The position numbers were made by a program, and so were the translations under genes. Below the pieces are notes generated by a model. It saw only the letters and a list, made by a program, of their open reading frames with translations. It ran no database searches and had not been told where the DNA came from. Below are positions 42,078 through 54,110 of a stretch of DNA of 64,000 nucleotides, one piece after another; position 1 is the stretch's first letter, and every line of letters starts with the position of its first letter. The DNA comes from Pogonophryne albipinna (taxonomy: Eukaryota; Chordata; Actinopteri; Perciformes; Artedidraconidae): positions 8,088,102-8,152,101 of the forward strand of contig CM053251.1 in assembly GCA_028583405.1 (NCBI GenBank), given 5' to 3'.

Positions 42078-42300
42078 AGTTTTTTGGGATATACACACTT
42101 GTTCTTATGGAGGCGGAGGAAACAGCTATCCTGACTATGTCCAAAGTTAAATTATATGCCTACCAACATTTAATTAGGCATAATCTGAGCTAAACTAATC
42201 CTGGATATAGCTCCAAAAACACACAGCTATGAAAGTGGTATCAAACTTCTCATCTTCTGTGTGGGCAGAAAGTGAAATATACTTATTTTTCCTGTAATCA
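42078..42300. repeat. Decayed teleost repeat with inverted borders, class uncertain
   Basis: GAGCTAAACTAATCCTGG, ATAGCTCC, GAAAGTGGTATCAAACTTCT and CATCTTCTG follow in order the second half of the fish repeat whose first half is seen at 29350. The left border TTTTGGGATATACACACTTG looks like a rough inverted copy of the right border, GTGAAATATACTTATTTTTC. Borders are approximate. Confidence 0.4.
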
Positions 42301-43269
42301 TTTTAGAGGTTTAGATGTGTTTTAACGGTTCCTCAAACTTTGCAATTATAGGACTGACAAAGGTATCTAGTCAGCTTTAAAGTATTCTGCCTTACTCTCT
42401 GTAACACAATAATTGTGGTCTGCAGTAATTAATTATTACCTATATACTGTAACACGGTTGCACAACCCTGAGTAGCTCCATACAGCACTCAGTGTAGAAG
42501 AGCCTGACCCCTGCATTAACCCCTGCTCTGCCACCACTGATGCAGGTAAGATAGATATGTTCAAGGCAAACATAATTAAACATGTGGGCTGAAACACATC
42601 ACTCGAGGCGATGTGAGGGAGATGCAAGCTTCTGGATCCTGACATGTTGTGCAGCTTCCTGCCTCCTCTCACATAATGCTGCACATTTGTCACCCCCGCT
42701 CCCGCCTACACGCTCTGCCGCTGATGCGCAGGAGGGTTCACGCTCTTTGGAGTGGCAGACTCACTTTTATAGCAACAAGGTTGTGCGGGGCAGACACGCT
42801 CACCGGCAGACGTATTCATTATTCAATAAACATTTTACATATTTCCCGTTATGAAAGTGCAACGTTGACTTGGTGTGATTACCCTTTGTGGCTGTGCACT
42901 CTAGGCTATAGTGGAGATAAACCCGGAATACCAACGATCAATGACTCCTGGGAAGGGCAATGAAGGTGTATTACAGTAAGGAGGACTTTTATAGAATTGG
43001 ATTTTAATATTCTGTCAATACGTAAAAAGTCCAAGCGTTTTGGCAGCTTGAAATCATCAGATATGATTTAGGCTATTGTTGATTTGACCAGTTTTTTTTT
43101 TTATATGTTGTCTCATCTTTTCTACTTTGTAAAATATTGTCATTGTTTACAGCACATTAATCTAGGAATACTCGGAGCATTACACTTTCAAATGTAATAC
43201 AATTCACATGACTGCCACTATAAAGACTGGTATAGGATTACATACTGTACAGTGCTGTGGTCGTAACTA
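42301..43269. other. Noncoding sequence, nothing recognised
   Basis: A GC-richer patch at about 42580-42800 has overlapping short frames on both strands without a domain. The remainder is AT-rich and unremarkable. Confidence 0.5.
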
Positions 43270-43340
43270 AAAATAGCTCAGGGGTTAAGGTACAGGTTAA
43301 GGTTAGGGAGGTAATGTTGAAGGTTAGGGGTTAAGGCATG
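43270..43340 (+). repeat. Degenerate GGTTAAGG/GGTTAGGG tract
   Basis: GGGGTTAAGGTACAGGTTAA, GGTTAGGGAGG and GGTTAGGGGTTAAGG form a diverged G-rich run close to the telomere hexamer. It ends about 30 bases before the TG array. Confidence 0.65.
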
Positions 43341-43361
43341 AGTAGACAGGTATAACTTACA

Positions 43362-43570
<209 letters not shown>

Positions 43571-46409
43571 ATTTTATGTGCTCTGGTGTTTATTTTTGGG
43601 AGTGTACATCTGTGTCTGTATTTTCAACGCTGAGCTATATAGAAAAATTATCTGTGTTTTTGTGCCATTGCTGCCAAAAACAGTAGACTGATAACCTGAT
43701 TTGTCGGTAACCTTACACTTGGGGGACGCTGATGACAAATACCTTCCTGGGAGGCCTTGGCAGCCGCAGCCCATATATTACTGAAGGGTCACCTTGGCCC
43801 GGTCCCCATCTCATCACAAAATAGCGTTCAGTACCTTCTCACTATGGACAAGGCCATACTTCATGCTGCCATATATCTTACCTGCTGGAGCATCTCTGGG
43901 TGTATCAGTATAAATAGGAGAAAACTGATAAACTCACTGTGGCTCCTTGCAGTGTGGTGAAAAAACAATAATATTTCCTACAGCAGTCCAGAGATAAAGA
44001 ACTGCCTGCTCTGTTCCACATGAAATATTGGTCTACGTCACACATACACGAAACAGACATGAAAACAGCTATGCAGAGTTTCATCTAAGACAAGTATAAT
44101 GAAAGATAAGCTACTGATGTGTCACAGCTCTTTAGCCTGAGGTATCAAACTGCATCTGTTGTGTTTTACAGTAACTACAAAAGACAGTAATCTAAATGTC
44201 GAGCAGGCCTTGAAGGAAATGTAGGATTCAGCAACTTCAGACGTACAATAAAGGCAAAAGGTACAATACAAAATAGTAGAGGGGGTTGATAAATGCTGGT
44301 TACCTAGCAACAAGCATCTCAGAGAGAGCTCAAACAATAGCTATGACCCGTGTGCTGCGGTCATATCATTCGTCATGATTAAGCAAAGGGAGGCAAGTCA
44401 AATTAAGAGATGAACAATCATGGCCGTTTTAATGGCTCGGCTATTTCTGCCAAACCATTAGCGGAAGCTAAAACTATTGTTTTGTGGGACCATTTCCAAA
44501 ACGACAATAATCAAAAATTGTTACAAATGGTTACCAGTTTGTGGTGTGTTTGTAAAAACGTGGCCTGTGGCAGAAGATATCAGTTCCAGAGTGTGCATCT
44601 AATGAATAGACACTTTAATTTAATTTAACACTGATGAATATCGGTGTCTAGCTCTGGTGCTCTTTATATATGTGCATTTGTGTGTGTGGTGTAGGAGGAA
44701 AAGTTTGCGCACTTGAATGCCAATAAGAGTGAGAGCGTAAACAGTTTCTATGAGTAAACTTGGGTTTGTGTGTGTGTGGGTAGAATCTGATCGGTGCTCC
44801 CTTTCCCCTCAGTGTTTCTCCGATCAATGCCCTCCCACAGGAGACCTCATGACTTCACTCACAAAGAGATTTTGTTACCCTTTTCCCCCTTGTCTAGGAA
44901 ACACGACCCTTCTCGAACCAAATAGCTTTTTTTCAACCATTTTCCTTTTGGAGTGCCTCCATGTCATAGTCTTCTGTGTTGCATGCTTATCTGGTTGGAA
45001 GGCCATAGTGATATGCACGGCACGCACAGACAAATAAAAAACAAAAACACAGGAAATAATAAATAATGAATGCAGGAATTGCAATTGACTCCTTCTTATT
45101 GATTCCTATCCAAACTGCCTGCTCTTAGATTGTTGGCTAACCTATTTGTTTTAATTGTGTGTTGTCTGTAGATGCTTGCTGTTTGCTATTGTGAAATGTT
45201 GAAAAGTTGCAGTTGAATTTCCGTCTATTTTCATAATTTCAGTGAATGACATACATTACCTTGTACTGAAAGCCAACAGTAAGGTAAAGTAGCTTCACAA
45301 ATGTGATGCTTCATCAATGCTTTCATTTTGTGATGATTAAAAGTAGCTCAACAGCACCGCTGACCTAATAATTAACAGTAATTCCTGATAAGGTTTTAAA
45401 CCCCTGCTATCTCTGGGCTCTCAAACCATGTACAAAAAGTTTCAATTAATACAAGAAAATGATACTGAATACTTGTATCTTTTAAAATTGCATATCAGGC
45501 TGTAATAGTGTTAGCTCTGGGAATATTAATGTTACATTAGACACTGTGGAATAAATATCTGCACAATTCCAAGGAACACTAAAGGATAATAAAATCAGAT
45601 TACCATTACCGTTGTTTTTGGAGTAGTTTATAATTATAATGCCAGTTATGGGACACTGAACTCACCAAAGTAATTGCTGAGATGTGTGAACACTACAGTA
45701 TCGCCACACTGTCTAACGCAGCAAGAAACAATCAGACACCTTGTAAACATACCAACAGTTAAGCAAGTTCCTCCTGACCTCTGTATTTGAAGATAAAACT
45801 AATAATGAGTGTAATCAAAATGTTCGTCATAATCCCTTATTGCACCGGATAATAAACCGAGTTATCCTTTAGAAGTGGCATCACAGGATTAGTACCTGTG
45901 TGAGTCTAAATGCCAGCCTTTAAATGATCTTTGTTTAATAGCCAATTTAGTAGTGGGACTAAAACAGCTACCCTGAATTTTAACAAGCGTAAACACCATT
46001 TCAGCAGCGACTTCCTTAGGCAAAACTTTATTGACATTTTCGGAAGGTTTAAACTGAAGTTATTTCTATTCTTTCCAGTTTGTCAATGTTAAAGCTATGG
46101 TTACAGCAACAACAGTGCTGAACAGTATACAAAAGAAAATAACAGTATGGATAAACAGAAGAGTTATGGGGACTGTTTCGGATTGGAGTAGCAGGTTGCA
46201 GGCCTTTGTTTCACCCCTCCCGTATTCAAGCTGACTCTCAAAACTGCGGTTCAACACGTTTGTGCTTACGGTGGCATTTTTGGGGATGTCTCAAAGTGGC
46301 TGCCGACTCATGCAGAAGGGAGAAAGTTGACAGAATGATGATTCTCAGCCCCTCGGTGCTTAACAAATACAGATGGTACAGTGTGTAAATGGAGGCTTAA
46401 GGATTGGGA
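43571..46409. other. Noncoding sequence, nothing recognised
   Basis: Apparently unique sequence with short frames lacking domains (43757-43960, 44410-44628, 44750-45037). No transposon ends were seen. Confidence 0.5.
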
Positions 46410-46830
46410 CACATAGGAGAAAGAGAAGAGGAAAAACGCAATGAGACGTGTTCATCCAAATTGAGACGGTGAGCAGAGCTTAATGAAAACACAGTGTGTC
46501 GGAATTAAAGGGGAAGATAATGGCAGCCAAAGAGATGAAGAGCAGCAATCGAGCTGAAGAGAGGGAAGATACAGTGAATGGGCAGAGAGTGGGCTGATCT
46601 GAGAGAAAGACCTGTTTACCAAAGAGTGGAAGGCAGCGGACGAGAAAGAGACTGCAACAGAAGAGAGATAGATAATCGACGTCTGTGAGAGGGAATGAGA
46701 GAGGGGGCGGCTGAGAGTGAAACAGTCAGTGACAGAGTGCACAGCGGGTAGAGAATAAGATAAAGGTAAGAGAGGGGGCGTAGGTTGTGAGGGAGAGATT
46801 TCCAACAAATGAGAGACAGTTGTAGGCAAA
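46410..46830 (+). other. Purine-biased block, about 420 bp
   Basis: The + strand is strongly enriched in A and G, with many GAGAGA, GAAAGAG and GGGAAG runs, and the minus strand is correspondingly pyrimidine-rich. This composition creates a 158-codon Ser/Leu/Pro-rich minus-strand frame that I regard as non-coding. Such tracts can form triplex DNA. Confidence 0.6.
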
Positions 46831-47496
46831 GAAAAGGACAGATGAGAGTTCCCGCCGTTGCTCCTGGTCGCAGTGCTTGAGCCAATCGCCAGGAAGGATG
46901 CGACCCTGGTTGGGCCTGTGGAGGGCATCAGGCAGGACGAGCTCTTGCAATGGGGACATTAACAAAGCGTGAAATTAAAGCTGCCATGCTGCAGGGACCC
47001 TGGGCTCTGCCTTAAAACGCCATCATCATCACCCCTCTGAGGCCTGCCTGGAGGCTGGAGGGAGGCGGTGGCTGTGGGGCACTGACAGGGTGCTGAGGGG
47101 TAATAGAGCCTGCCATATTACCGTAATGATGTGTGGAGAAAGGACAGAGGAGGGAGATTATAAAACGAGGCTCTAATCATTCCTGCGTGACAGCACTGCT
47201 CTATCTGGTCCCACAGGCGGCGGCTCTGCCTCCCAGGTGGAGCGCTCATGGAGTGACAGCACTTCTGAGTTGTGTGTGAATTAAGAAATGCTGACGAGGC
47301 TTATTTGTGTGCGCGTGTTTTCCAACTCGAACAACTCATTGCATTGCACCTGCATGTCTGTTTCTCCAAGTGGAGTTCAGCTGACAGGATGAGGTGACAT
47401 TCTGGTAAACACACTATTCAACGTTTTGATTTATCGCTGACGCCCGGACGTGAAATAGCAGTGGACATAACAACACGTTTCCTCTGCAGTAGTCAC
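46831..47496. other. GC-richer noncoding block, possible regulatory element
   Basis: The segment at about 46960-47280 is GC-richer and of high complexity, with GGAGGCTGGAGGGAGGCGG and TTACCGTAATGATG. No coding frame with splice sites is supportable. Cross-species conservation is the deciding test. Confidence 0.35.
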
Positions 47497-48218
47497 TTAA
47501 CCCTTCTCTTGCGTTAGGTCATACCCCCCTTCCCATGCTATTTTCGGTCAAAATTGACCGGTGTGTTTTGCACAGTGATATCTCTGGAACCCCTTATCCA
47601 ATGTTGATGGTTGACATCTCATGTGAACAGTCAAAGCAAGTAGAATCAAGGGATGACAGACAGAATGACACCAGGGGTGAATTTCATATTATTTTTGGCA
47701 GTAAGTTCAAAGATAGTGCTTATTTTACATTACTGTATAGTATAAAAATGCTTGCCATGTAGGCTGTGTTTACTGGAGATGGAAATGATTTAGTTAGTGT
47801 TGTAGCAGATTCTTCCCGTCCCAATGATGTATGGGATGTATTGATTTGATACAAGCAAGCCAGTGTTTCATGTCATGGTCCGGACCCACCGATGGGCCCA
47901 TTAAGTTCAGCATTCACTGTGATGAATATAAAATAAGACACTGATACTGTTTTCCCCAATGAACATGTATTGAAAGAGAAATATACCATAACAGAACATG
48001 TGTGTGTGTGTGTTCACGTGTGTTCACGCACATAGTTGGCAATGCAAAATTGTGGAATGTCACCTCAGGCTCCTCTCCTCTCATTGTGTCAATGAGTCAA
48101 ATGTGAGCAAGGCACAAATATAACTGCTTGAGAGCCAGTAAGGGAGGCGAATTTAGCGCGAGAAAGTGAGAGGTTTGTGTTTCTCGAGGGGCACAGAGCT
48201 CGCACCTGTGAGAAGGTA

Positions 48219-48237
48219 TATGATACATTGTATCATA
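48219..48237. other. Perfect hairpin inside the piggyBac-type element
   Basis: TATGATAC, a 3-base loop ATT, then GTATCATA. It lies between two copies of a GCGCGAGAAAG-GAGAGG motif (near 48157 and 48241). Confidence 0.7.
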
Positions 48238-48266
48238 CAGCGCGAGAAAGGGAGAGGTTCCCGTAA

Positions 48267-48285
48267 CGTGTGTGTGCGTGTGCGT

Positions 48286-48382
<97 letters not shown>
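48267..48382 (+). repeat. (TGTGCG)n grading into (TG)n, about 116 bp
   Basis: Four TGTGCG units at the left followed by a long pure TG run. The array is inside the piggyBac-type element and probably grew from a TG seed carried by it. Confidence 0.95.
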
Positions 48383-48384
<2 letters not shown>

Positions 48385-48628
48385 CATAATACACTCATAC
48401 CCATTCATTTTCTATGGCGGTCAAATCTGACCGAAAACGTCAAGGGTGTTTCACTGTTGAATAAAGCACTCACAATTCAATGCAAGTGATCATCAAGTGT
48501 ATATGTTCAGAGGCCTAGTGTGGAGGATAACATAAGGTATTGAGGCAATTGGATGAAAAACATAATATTTATGATTAAAATAAAAGTCATTCGGTCACTT
48601 TTGACCCGAAACGCAAGAGAAGGGTTAA

Positions 48629-51600
48629 GTTTATATTTTGTTTTAGTTCCCTGTGAGCCTCGTCTCAGAGTTGCCCTTTTAGTGACTCAACGCAGGTCAC
48701 AGCTTTTACTCTACTCTTATTGTTCTATTTCAGTACGACCATTTTTTTATCAATAAATAATTATTGAAGTTATTTACTTCAAAACACATACGTCTTTGCG
48801 AACCATATTTTTTCTACCATTTTTGGTTTCCATTATCTTCCATTCATTTAGGTGAAGCATGAAAATCAATTAGCACTAGCATGAATTAGCAATCGAGAGA
48901 TCAAGTCTGCAATCATTTTCTGTCAAACTTAAATTATTGATATGAGGTAATGGCAACACTTTCAGCAGCATGCCAACTGATTTATATACAGAACTGCACA
49001 AAGTATAGAACCAAGAGAACCAAAAAGTGATTTGTCAAGCAACAATGCTGAATATTTGTAATTGGTTATAACCATTTTAAATATCTTAAGTTCTTGGTCA
49101 AAGCAATTTCACCTTGGGCTCAGAAAAGGCATTGTTCTCTATGTTCTTACATTTATTGACTAAAAACAATAGAACTAAAGAACCTTTTTATTTTATGACT
49201 CACATTTTCGCTCTTACAAACAGCATACAAAGAAGTAGATTGTTATATCCTCAGGTGATTTGTACACCTAATTACACACAGCAGATAACATCCAAAAAGC
49301 TGTGAGACAAACAGAAGCTGTTGAGTCTAAAAGCACTCCTGAAATTAGTCTCTTGTCCTTGTGTCTGCAGTCACTGCAAGGAAATGAATAAATGCATTTC
49401 CCCCAGATCTCCTTTAATTTCACTCTTTAAACCTCCTTTGAATCTAAAATGTCATCCGACCCATCCTCAGCTCTCTGATTTCACCCGCGCTCTGTTGGAG
49501 GAGGGAATGACTGGAGGACAGCATTATATTTTGTCTATGTACGTGTCACTGTCAGAGGAGCGCTGGTGCTCTGCAGCGGTGGCAGCCAGTTAATAACCCT
49601 GGTGTGAGGTCTAGTGACGGGGCATCATCAGCCGGCTCTGTACTGCTGTCAGGAGCCATTTACCCCAAGCAGATCCTCCCCTAATGGAACATCTGAGTCA
49701 ATACAAACAATCATCACTGCCAATCCTACTGAAAGCCAGGCAATAATTTTAGGTGGTCAAGGAAAACATGGCTGAGGTGTTTGAATCTGTCCAGGGAGCG
49801 GCTTGATGTGCACTTAGCGAGTCGACCTATTATAATATTTCGTCTTTTTGTTGTGTGAATACATTGATGATCGCAGCAGGGTTCTGTCTTCAGCGATGCA
49901 AAAGCGACCGCAGCCTCTCAATGAACCGTTGCATTTTGATCTCTCTTGGTGGGCCCGGCCCGTTGTTTGGTGGGAACAGAAATCTATGTCTGGCTGTGTT
50001 GGATAGGCTACAGACCTTATCAGAAACCATGTTTTTCCTCCCACCATGGCTTAATGAACCGCACTCAGCATCCACTCAATATCTCTTCAGTGAGGACCTC
50101 CATTGTGCCTCTGAAAGGTCAATAGCTGGACAGTGTCTTCGAGAGGCTTTCTGCTTTCCTCTAAGACTCTTAATGGTGTTCAATGGAGAGACCCGCACGA
50201 CATTCCCATGGGGCCGTTCCCAGATATCCGCCCGTGATACCTAATCCGGGCCCATTAGCTCTCCTTCCAGCCATGAAAGAGAGCGGCTCCCTTGCATCTC
50301 AGGAATTAAAAATTAACCAGCTAATATCCATGTGTCTGATGGGATGCTCTGCGCGGTTGAAACTGCAGATTCCCCCAGCGATGGTGTGTGAGGGATGGCT
50401 TGTGGAACCCAATCTGCTGCAGGGAAAACGCTGACAGGGATGGCAGGAAGAAACAGAGGGATAATGCACGTCCATCACATCCATCACCACTGACTCACGT
50501 CTGCAACAGCTGGCTACCGCGAGATGACCCCCTCCATAAAACCAGAGTCTATTCCTGAGCTGTCATATTGCACACATAACTCCTGTGCTGTTTCCTGTGC
50601 AACACCGCGTCGTGACCTTGCTGTTATTGTCCTTACATGTGCAGTAATATCAGTTAGGAGGAGAGGGAGACCTACATGACACACACCATGCAACACGTCG
50701 CATGTTCTTTCATGTCCCGCAGTATATATTTAACATTACATGAATAATTAGTGTGTCATTACACTAGATGGTTTGTTGTGCTCGGAAGTGCTGCTCTGCA
50801 AAAGGGAAATACTGTATAAAGTGTCACAGAAGCAGAGTTGGACACTCAGCTAAACCCATTGCAGAGTATAAAACAATTTGTGCTGTGTCGCCTCCTATTC
50901 CTTCTTTAGATCCTTGTGCTCAAGGGCCTCGCCAACCTGCTGCCTACCATGCATCTCTCCTCTATTGCTGAGTGGCTAACTACTCTCACCACAGTTAGGG
51001 GACAAAAGGAAAAGAGAAAAACAAAGAAGAGGAGGACAAGCTTCTTTCTCTGCCCTCATCCCTCTGCAGGAATTGTTCTGCCTTTGATATCTTCTTTTTT
51101 CAATAACCAAGGGCTCTTTTCACTGTTGCCAACTCAATGAGAGCTTATGTGTCCTTCATCCAATTCCAGCCCACCACTCTCTTTCTTTCTCTCTCTCTCT
51201 CACTGCTGCTGTCTCCTCCTTTTTGTTTCTCTGCATTGCCCCTTTCAAATATAGCTTCAGTGGAAATGTTTTTCTTGTGGCTCCAGCCTTTGAAGGTCCC
51301 GAGTATTTCAGATAATTCATGTCTTTCTTGTGGCGTAAGAGGTGTGCTTGTGATGCAGTAAAATGCTGTTTCGTCAATCAAGTCCTTTCATCCACAATTA
51401 GACTCCTAAAGGAAATTGTCTTAAATCTTTGCATGATAAATCAGTACTATAGACGTTAGACATGAATGGCTTGTTAAGATAGAGAGAAGACAAACTCTAA
51501 TCTGCATTGTCACTGAGAGACAAAACTTAATTTCCCACACTAATAATGGAGAACAGATTGCTTTTTTACTTTGCGAGTGTTGAAGCTTGTATATTCAGAA

Positions 51601-53219
51601 ATGTACCTAACACCACTACCACACTGTTACTCGGGTTCATCGACAATGAAAAGACTTCAGGATTTCATCAGTTTTCAACCGTTTTCTAAGTCTAGCACTG
51701 AAAGAAATGAGTATTTGTAGCGTATGCTAATCATAGTAAATGAGTGACAACATAGACTAAATTGACAGAATGGAATACACAGTATATTCTTGTATATATA
51801 TATATTCATGTTTTCATTTTCATCTCAGTTAGTACTTTAGGATTCCTTTCTGCTCATTTATGTGTCATCACTACTGCATTTCGCTCATTTCATATCCGAA
51901 ATTGAGACTGAAAACACATTACCAGCTCTCACACTGCTCAATAATGAGTGTGACTTTATCCTTACAAACATTTGTATCTCCACATGGACCTATTTAATAT
52001 TCGATTTTTATTTTTTTGTCCGGTCACTGAGATAGAAACCGCAATCATTAGCATATTTGACTGCATGTTAGTTAATGATACAAGGAACTCTGTGTGTTCT
52101 CATCATTAACTTCCATTAACTGTTTTCCTGCCTCATTGAATCCGTTCGTTAATTGTGTAACAGTTATAAGATGAAAGCATCCTGCCCTGGTGTCTGTGTA
52201 AGGTCTCCTGGTCATTATGCATCATATTTGATTTATTTGTGGTTAGCCTTTTGGGCAAAACATCTTTCAGTTAGCTATAATTAATAATATATCACATAGA
52301 CTGTGGTCAGTATAGCTAGAGAGTAGAGCTTTAAATCAAAGTGATCCATATTTCAAAATGTCTGTGTTGGAAAGGGCCCGTTTTATAATGACGCTGTGAA
52401 TAAAATCATTTAGTGCTACATATTTTCTTAAAAACTGTAATGTGATTTTAATTACAAGTGTACTTACTGTGTCTGAGAGGTAAATGTTTAATATCAAACC
52501 ATTCAGGTTTTCTGATGATATGATGGGTTAACACACTAACATCCCAGTTTCATTAACAAACAATTAATTTGCTGGTAAAAATCTTGAAATAGCAATCTCT
52601 GAATTGGCATAATCTTACTTGGTTGGATGACAGTGATACAAACTGGAGAAGTACCACAAATGAAAATCAAGACTGAACACAGATGGTGAGATTTCAAGGG
52701 CTTAGAAATGTATCTTTGGTGTGGAAATTGCTAAAATCCACTTATTTCAGAAATATGAAAAGGGGGATTTGTAAACTATTGTGAAAAAATATCAATCATA
52801 TGAGATAAAATATACTTTAGTTATCCCACATTGGGAAATATTTTTAATACATCATAACAAAGTGAAAAAAAACTGAGGGGAGCCATTGTACAGCCTCAGT
52901 TATTTAACATGTTCTATTAAACAAGTCGTGTAAAAATCACATGCTAATATCATTCTGTTTCTTTTGCCAGCTGATGACAAAATGAATTCCTTGAGAGACA
53001 ATTATGTGTGTGAGTTTGACAGAAAACACATTGTAGTTGCTCCCTTTATAGAGCAGGACTCATTTCCTGGAAACAAGTGGTTGTCACTCCTGTTATTAAA
53101 TGTGGAGGCCACTCTGGAGCCAGTATTTATAGACCAATAAGCCAATCTTTTCTTATTGTGTTAATAGAATTTTCACTGCACAACTCAAATCAATTTCTTC
53201 CCTCTACTTCCGGGCACTG
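48629..53219. other. Noncoding sequence, nothing firm
   Basis: About 4.6 kb. A GC-richer part at about 49430-50500 has short frames on both strands without a domain and may hold conserved noncoding sequence. There is a small CT run at 51181-51201 and TATATATATATAT near 51795. The rest is AT-rich. Confidence 0.5.
51181..51201 (+). repeat. Short (CT)n run
   Basis: CTTTCTTTCT followed by about five CT units. Confidence 0.85.
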
Positions 53220-53830
53220 AGCTGTGCAGTCTGATGCAGCCGCTCTCTATTTCACTACCTCGTAACTTTATATCGTCACTGCGTTGTACATTTGTGTTTA
53301 ATTGCATAGTTGTTTTAGTTCATTCTTGTATACTTCTTAAACTGTATATATGTTGGCTTTCATACAAGTTATATATACTTTTCTTATTTAGATGTTTTGC
53401 TCTTTGTATTTATTTATATCTTGGTGCTGCTGCAACACCTGGGTTTCCCCTCTGGGTAATACATTACATTGCATTTAGCTGACGCTTTATCCAAAGCGAC
53501 TTACAATAAGTGCGTTCGACCAACAAAATACAAACTTGAAGAAAACAGAATCATATAAGTACATCAGGTTTCATAGAGCCAAAACATTTCAAGTGCTACT
53601 CAACAGGCTTTAGATAAGCCAGTCCTTTGTTAGTATATAAGTTCTTTGTTAGCAATTCTATCGCTCGAAGTGGAGTCGAAAGAGATGAGTTTTCAGTCTG
53701 CGCCGGAAGATGTAAGCTTTCTGCTGTCCTGATGTCAATGGGGAGCTCATTCCACCATTTTGGAGCCAGGATAGCAAACCGATGTGTTTTTGCTGATGGG
53801 AACTAAATAAAGGTTTATCTTATCTTATTA
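53220..53830 (+). mobile_element. LINE 3' tail split by another repeat
   Basis: GGTGCTGCTGCAACACCTGG followed by GTTTCCCCTCTGGG is the familiar 3' untranslated end of a fish non-LTR element, which normally continues into an AATAAAG and a short tandem tail. Here that continuation, GGGAACTAAATAAAGGTTTA then TCTTATCTTATT, is found only at about 53798-53828, after about 345 bp of a different repeat. The LINE is 5'-truncated and its upstream limit is uncertain. The clade is not determinable from the tail alone. Confidence 0.65.
53457..53800 (+). mobile_element. Common teleost interspersed repeat inserted into the LINE tail
   Basis: It begins TACATTACATTGCATTTAGC then TGACGCTTTATCCAAAGCGA, containing the perfect stem CGCTTT-ATCC-AAAGCG. 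It continues with GAGATGAGTTTTCAGTCTGC, GCCGGAAGATG and GGGGAGCTCATTCCACCATT. I recognise this order from many fish genomes, where the element is longer, so this copy is truncated. TGGG lies on both sides of the insertion and may be a short duplication. I cannot assign a superfamily with confidence. Confidence 0.65.
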
Positions 53831-53850
53831 ATTGACTCCAAAGCAAACCA

Positions 53851-54110
53851 GTGCAACAGTCACTTGTTATTCAGTTAATTAAATGTGTAGTTCTGTTGTT
53901 GGAGATCCTACAAATGTGTAAAGCAGTAGTTCATTATCTCCAGCAGCATAATGTATACAATGTGCCACAGGCATCAATACTGAGGGATTTCATTTCTATC
54001 TCCTATTGTCGTCGATTGAATACCAAATGCTGTATGCAGATGACTGTATGCCAAATTGGTTCATTAGCTAACACTGCAAAGTTATTTATCTAAAAACACA
54101 ACACTGTTGG
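53851..54110 (+). pseudogene. Decayed reverse-transcriptase fragment (non-LTR type)
   Basis: NVPQASIL, encoded at about 53960-53985, resembles the VPQGS-LGP motif of non-LTR reverse transcriptases. About 18 codons later, in another frame, LYADD is encoded at 54030-54044; YADD holds the two catalytic aspartates. The order and short spacing match the RT palm, but a frameshift separates them and stops follow within a few codons. The fragment is dead. It may belong with the LINE tail just upstream as a separate insertion. Confidence 0.45.

Larger units (their letters stand above)
47501..48624. mobile_element. Non-autonomous piggyBac-type element, 1124 bp
   Basis: A perfect 15-base terminal inverted repeat, CCCTTCTCTTGCGTT at the left and AACGCAAGAGAAGGG at the right, is flanked by TTAA (47497-47500 and 48625-48628). 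Ends beginning CCCTT next to TTAA fit piggyBac, and fish piggyBac relatives start CCCTTGTGCTGC. Subterminal palindromes built on GGTCA recur: CGGTCAAAATTGACCG at 47545, CGGTCAAATCTGACCG near 48418 and CGGTCACTTTTGACCCG near 48592. There is no transposase. The 75-codon frame at 47535 has no DDE motif. It contains an AATAAAGCACTC near 48461 and a long TG array. Confidence 0.87.

Noticed and set aside
46452..46928. 158-codon minus-strand frame
   Set aside because: Ser/Leu/Pro-rich composition follows from the purine-biased + strand; no domain or splice context is seen, and overlapping frames of similar kind exist.
47535..47762. 75-codon frame inside the piggyBac-type element
   Set aside because: No similarity to the DDE transposase core or cysteine-rich tail of piggyBac proteins; probably chance.
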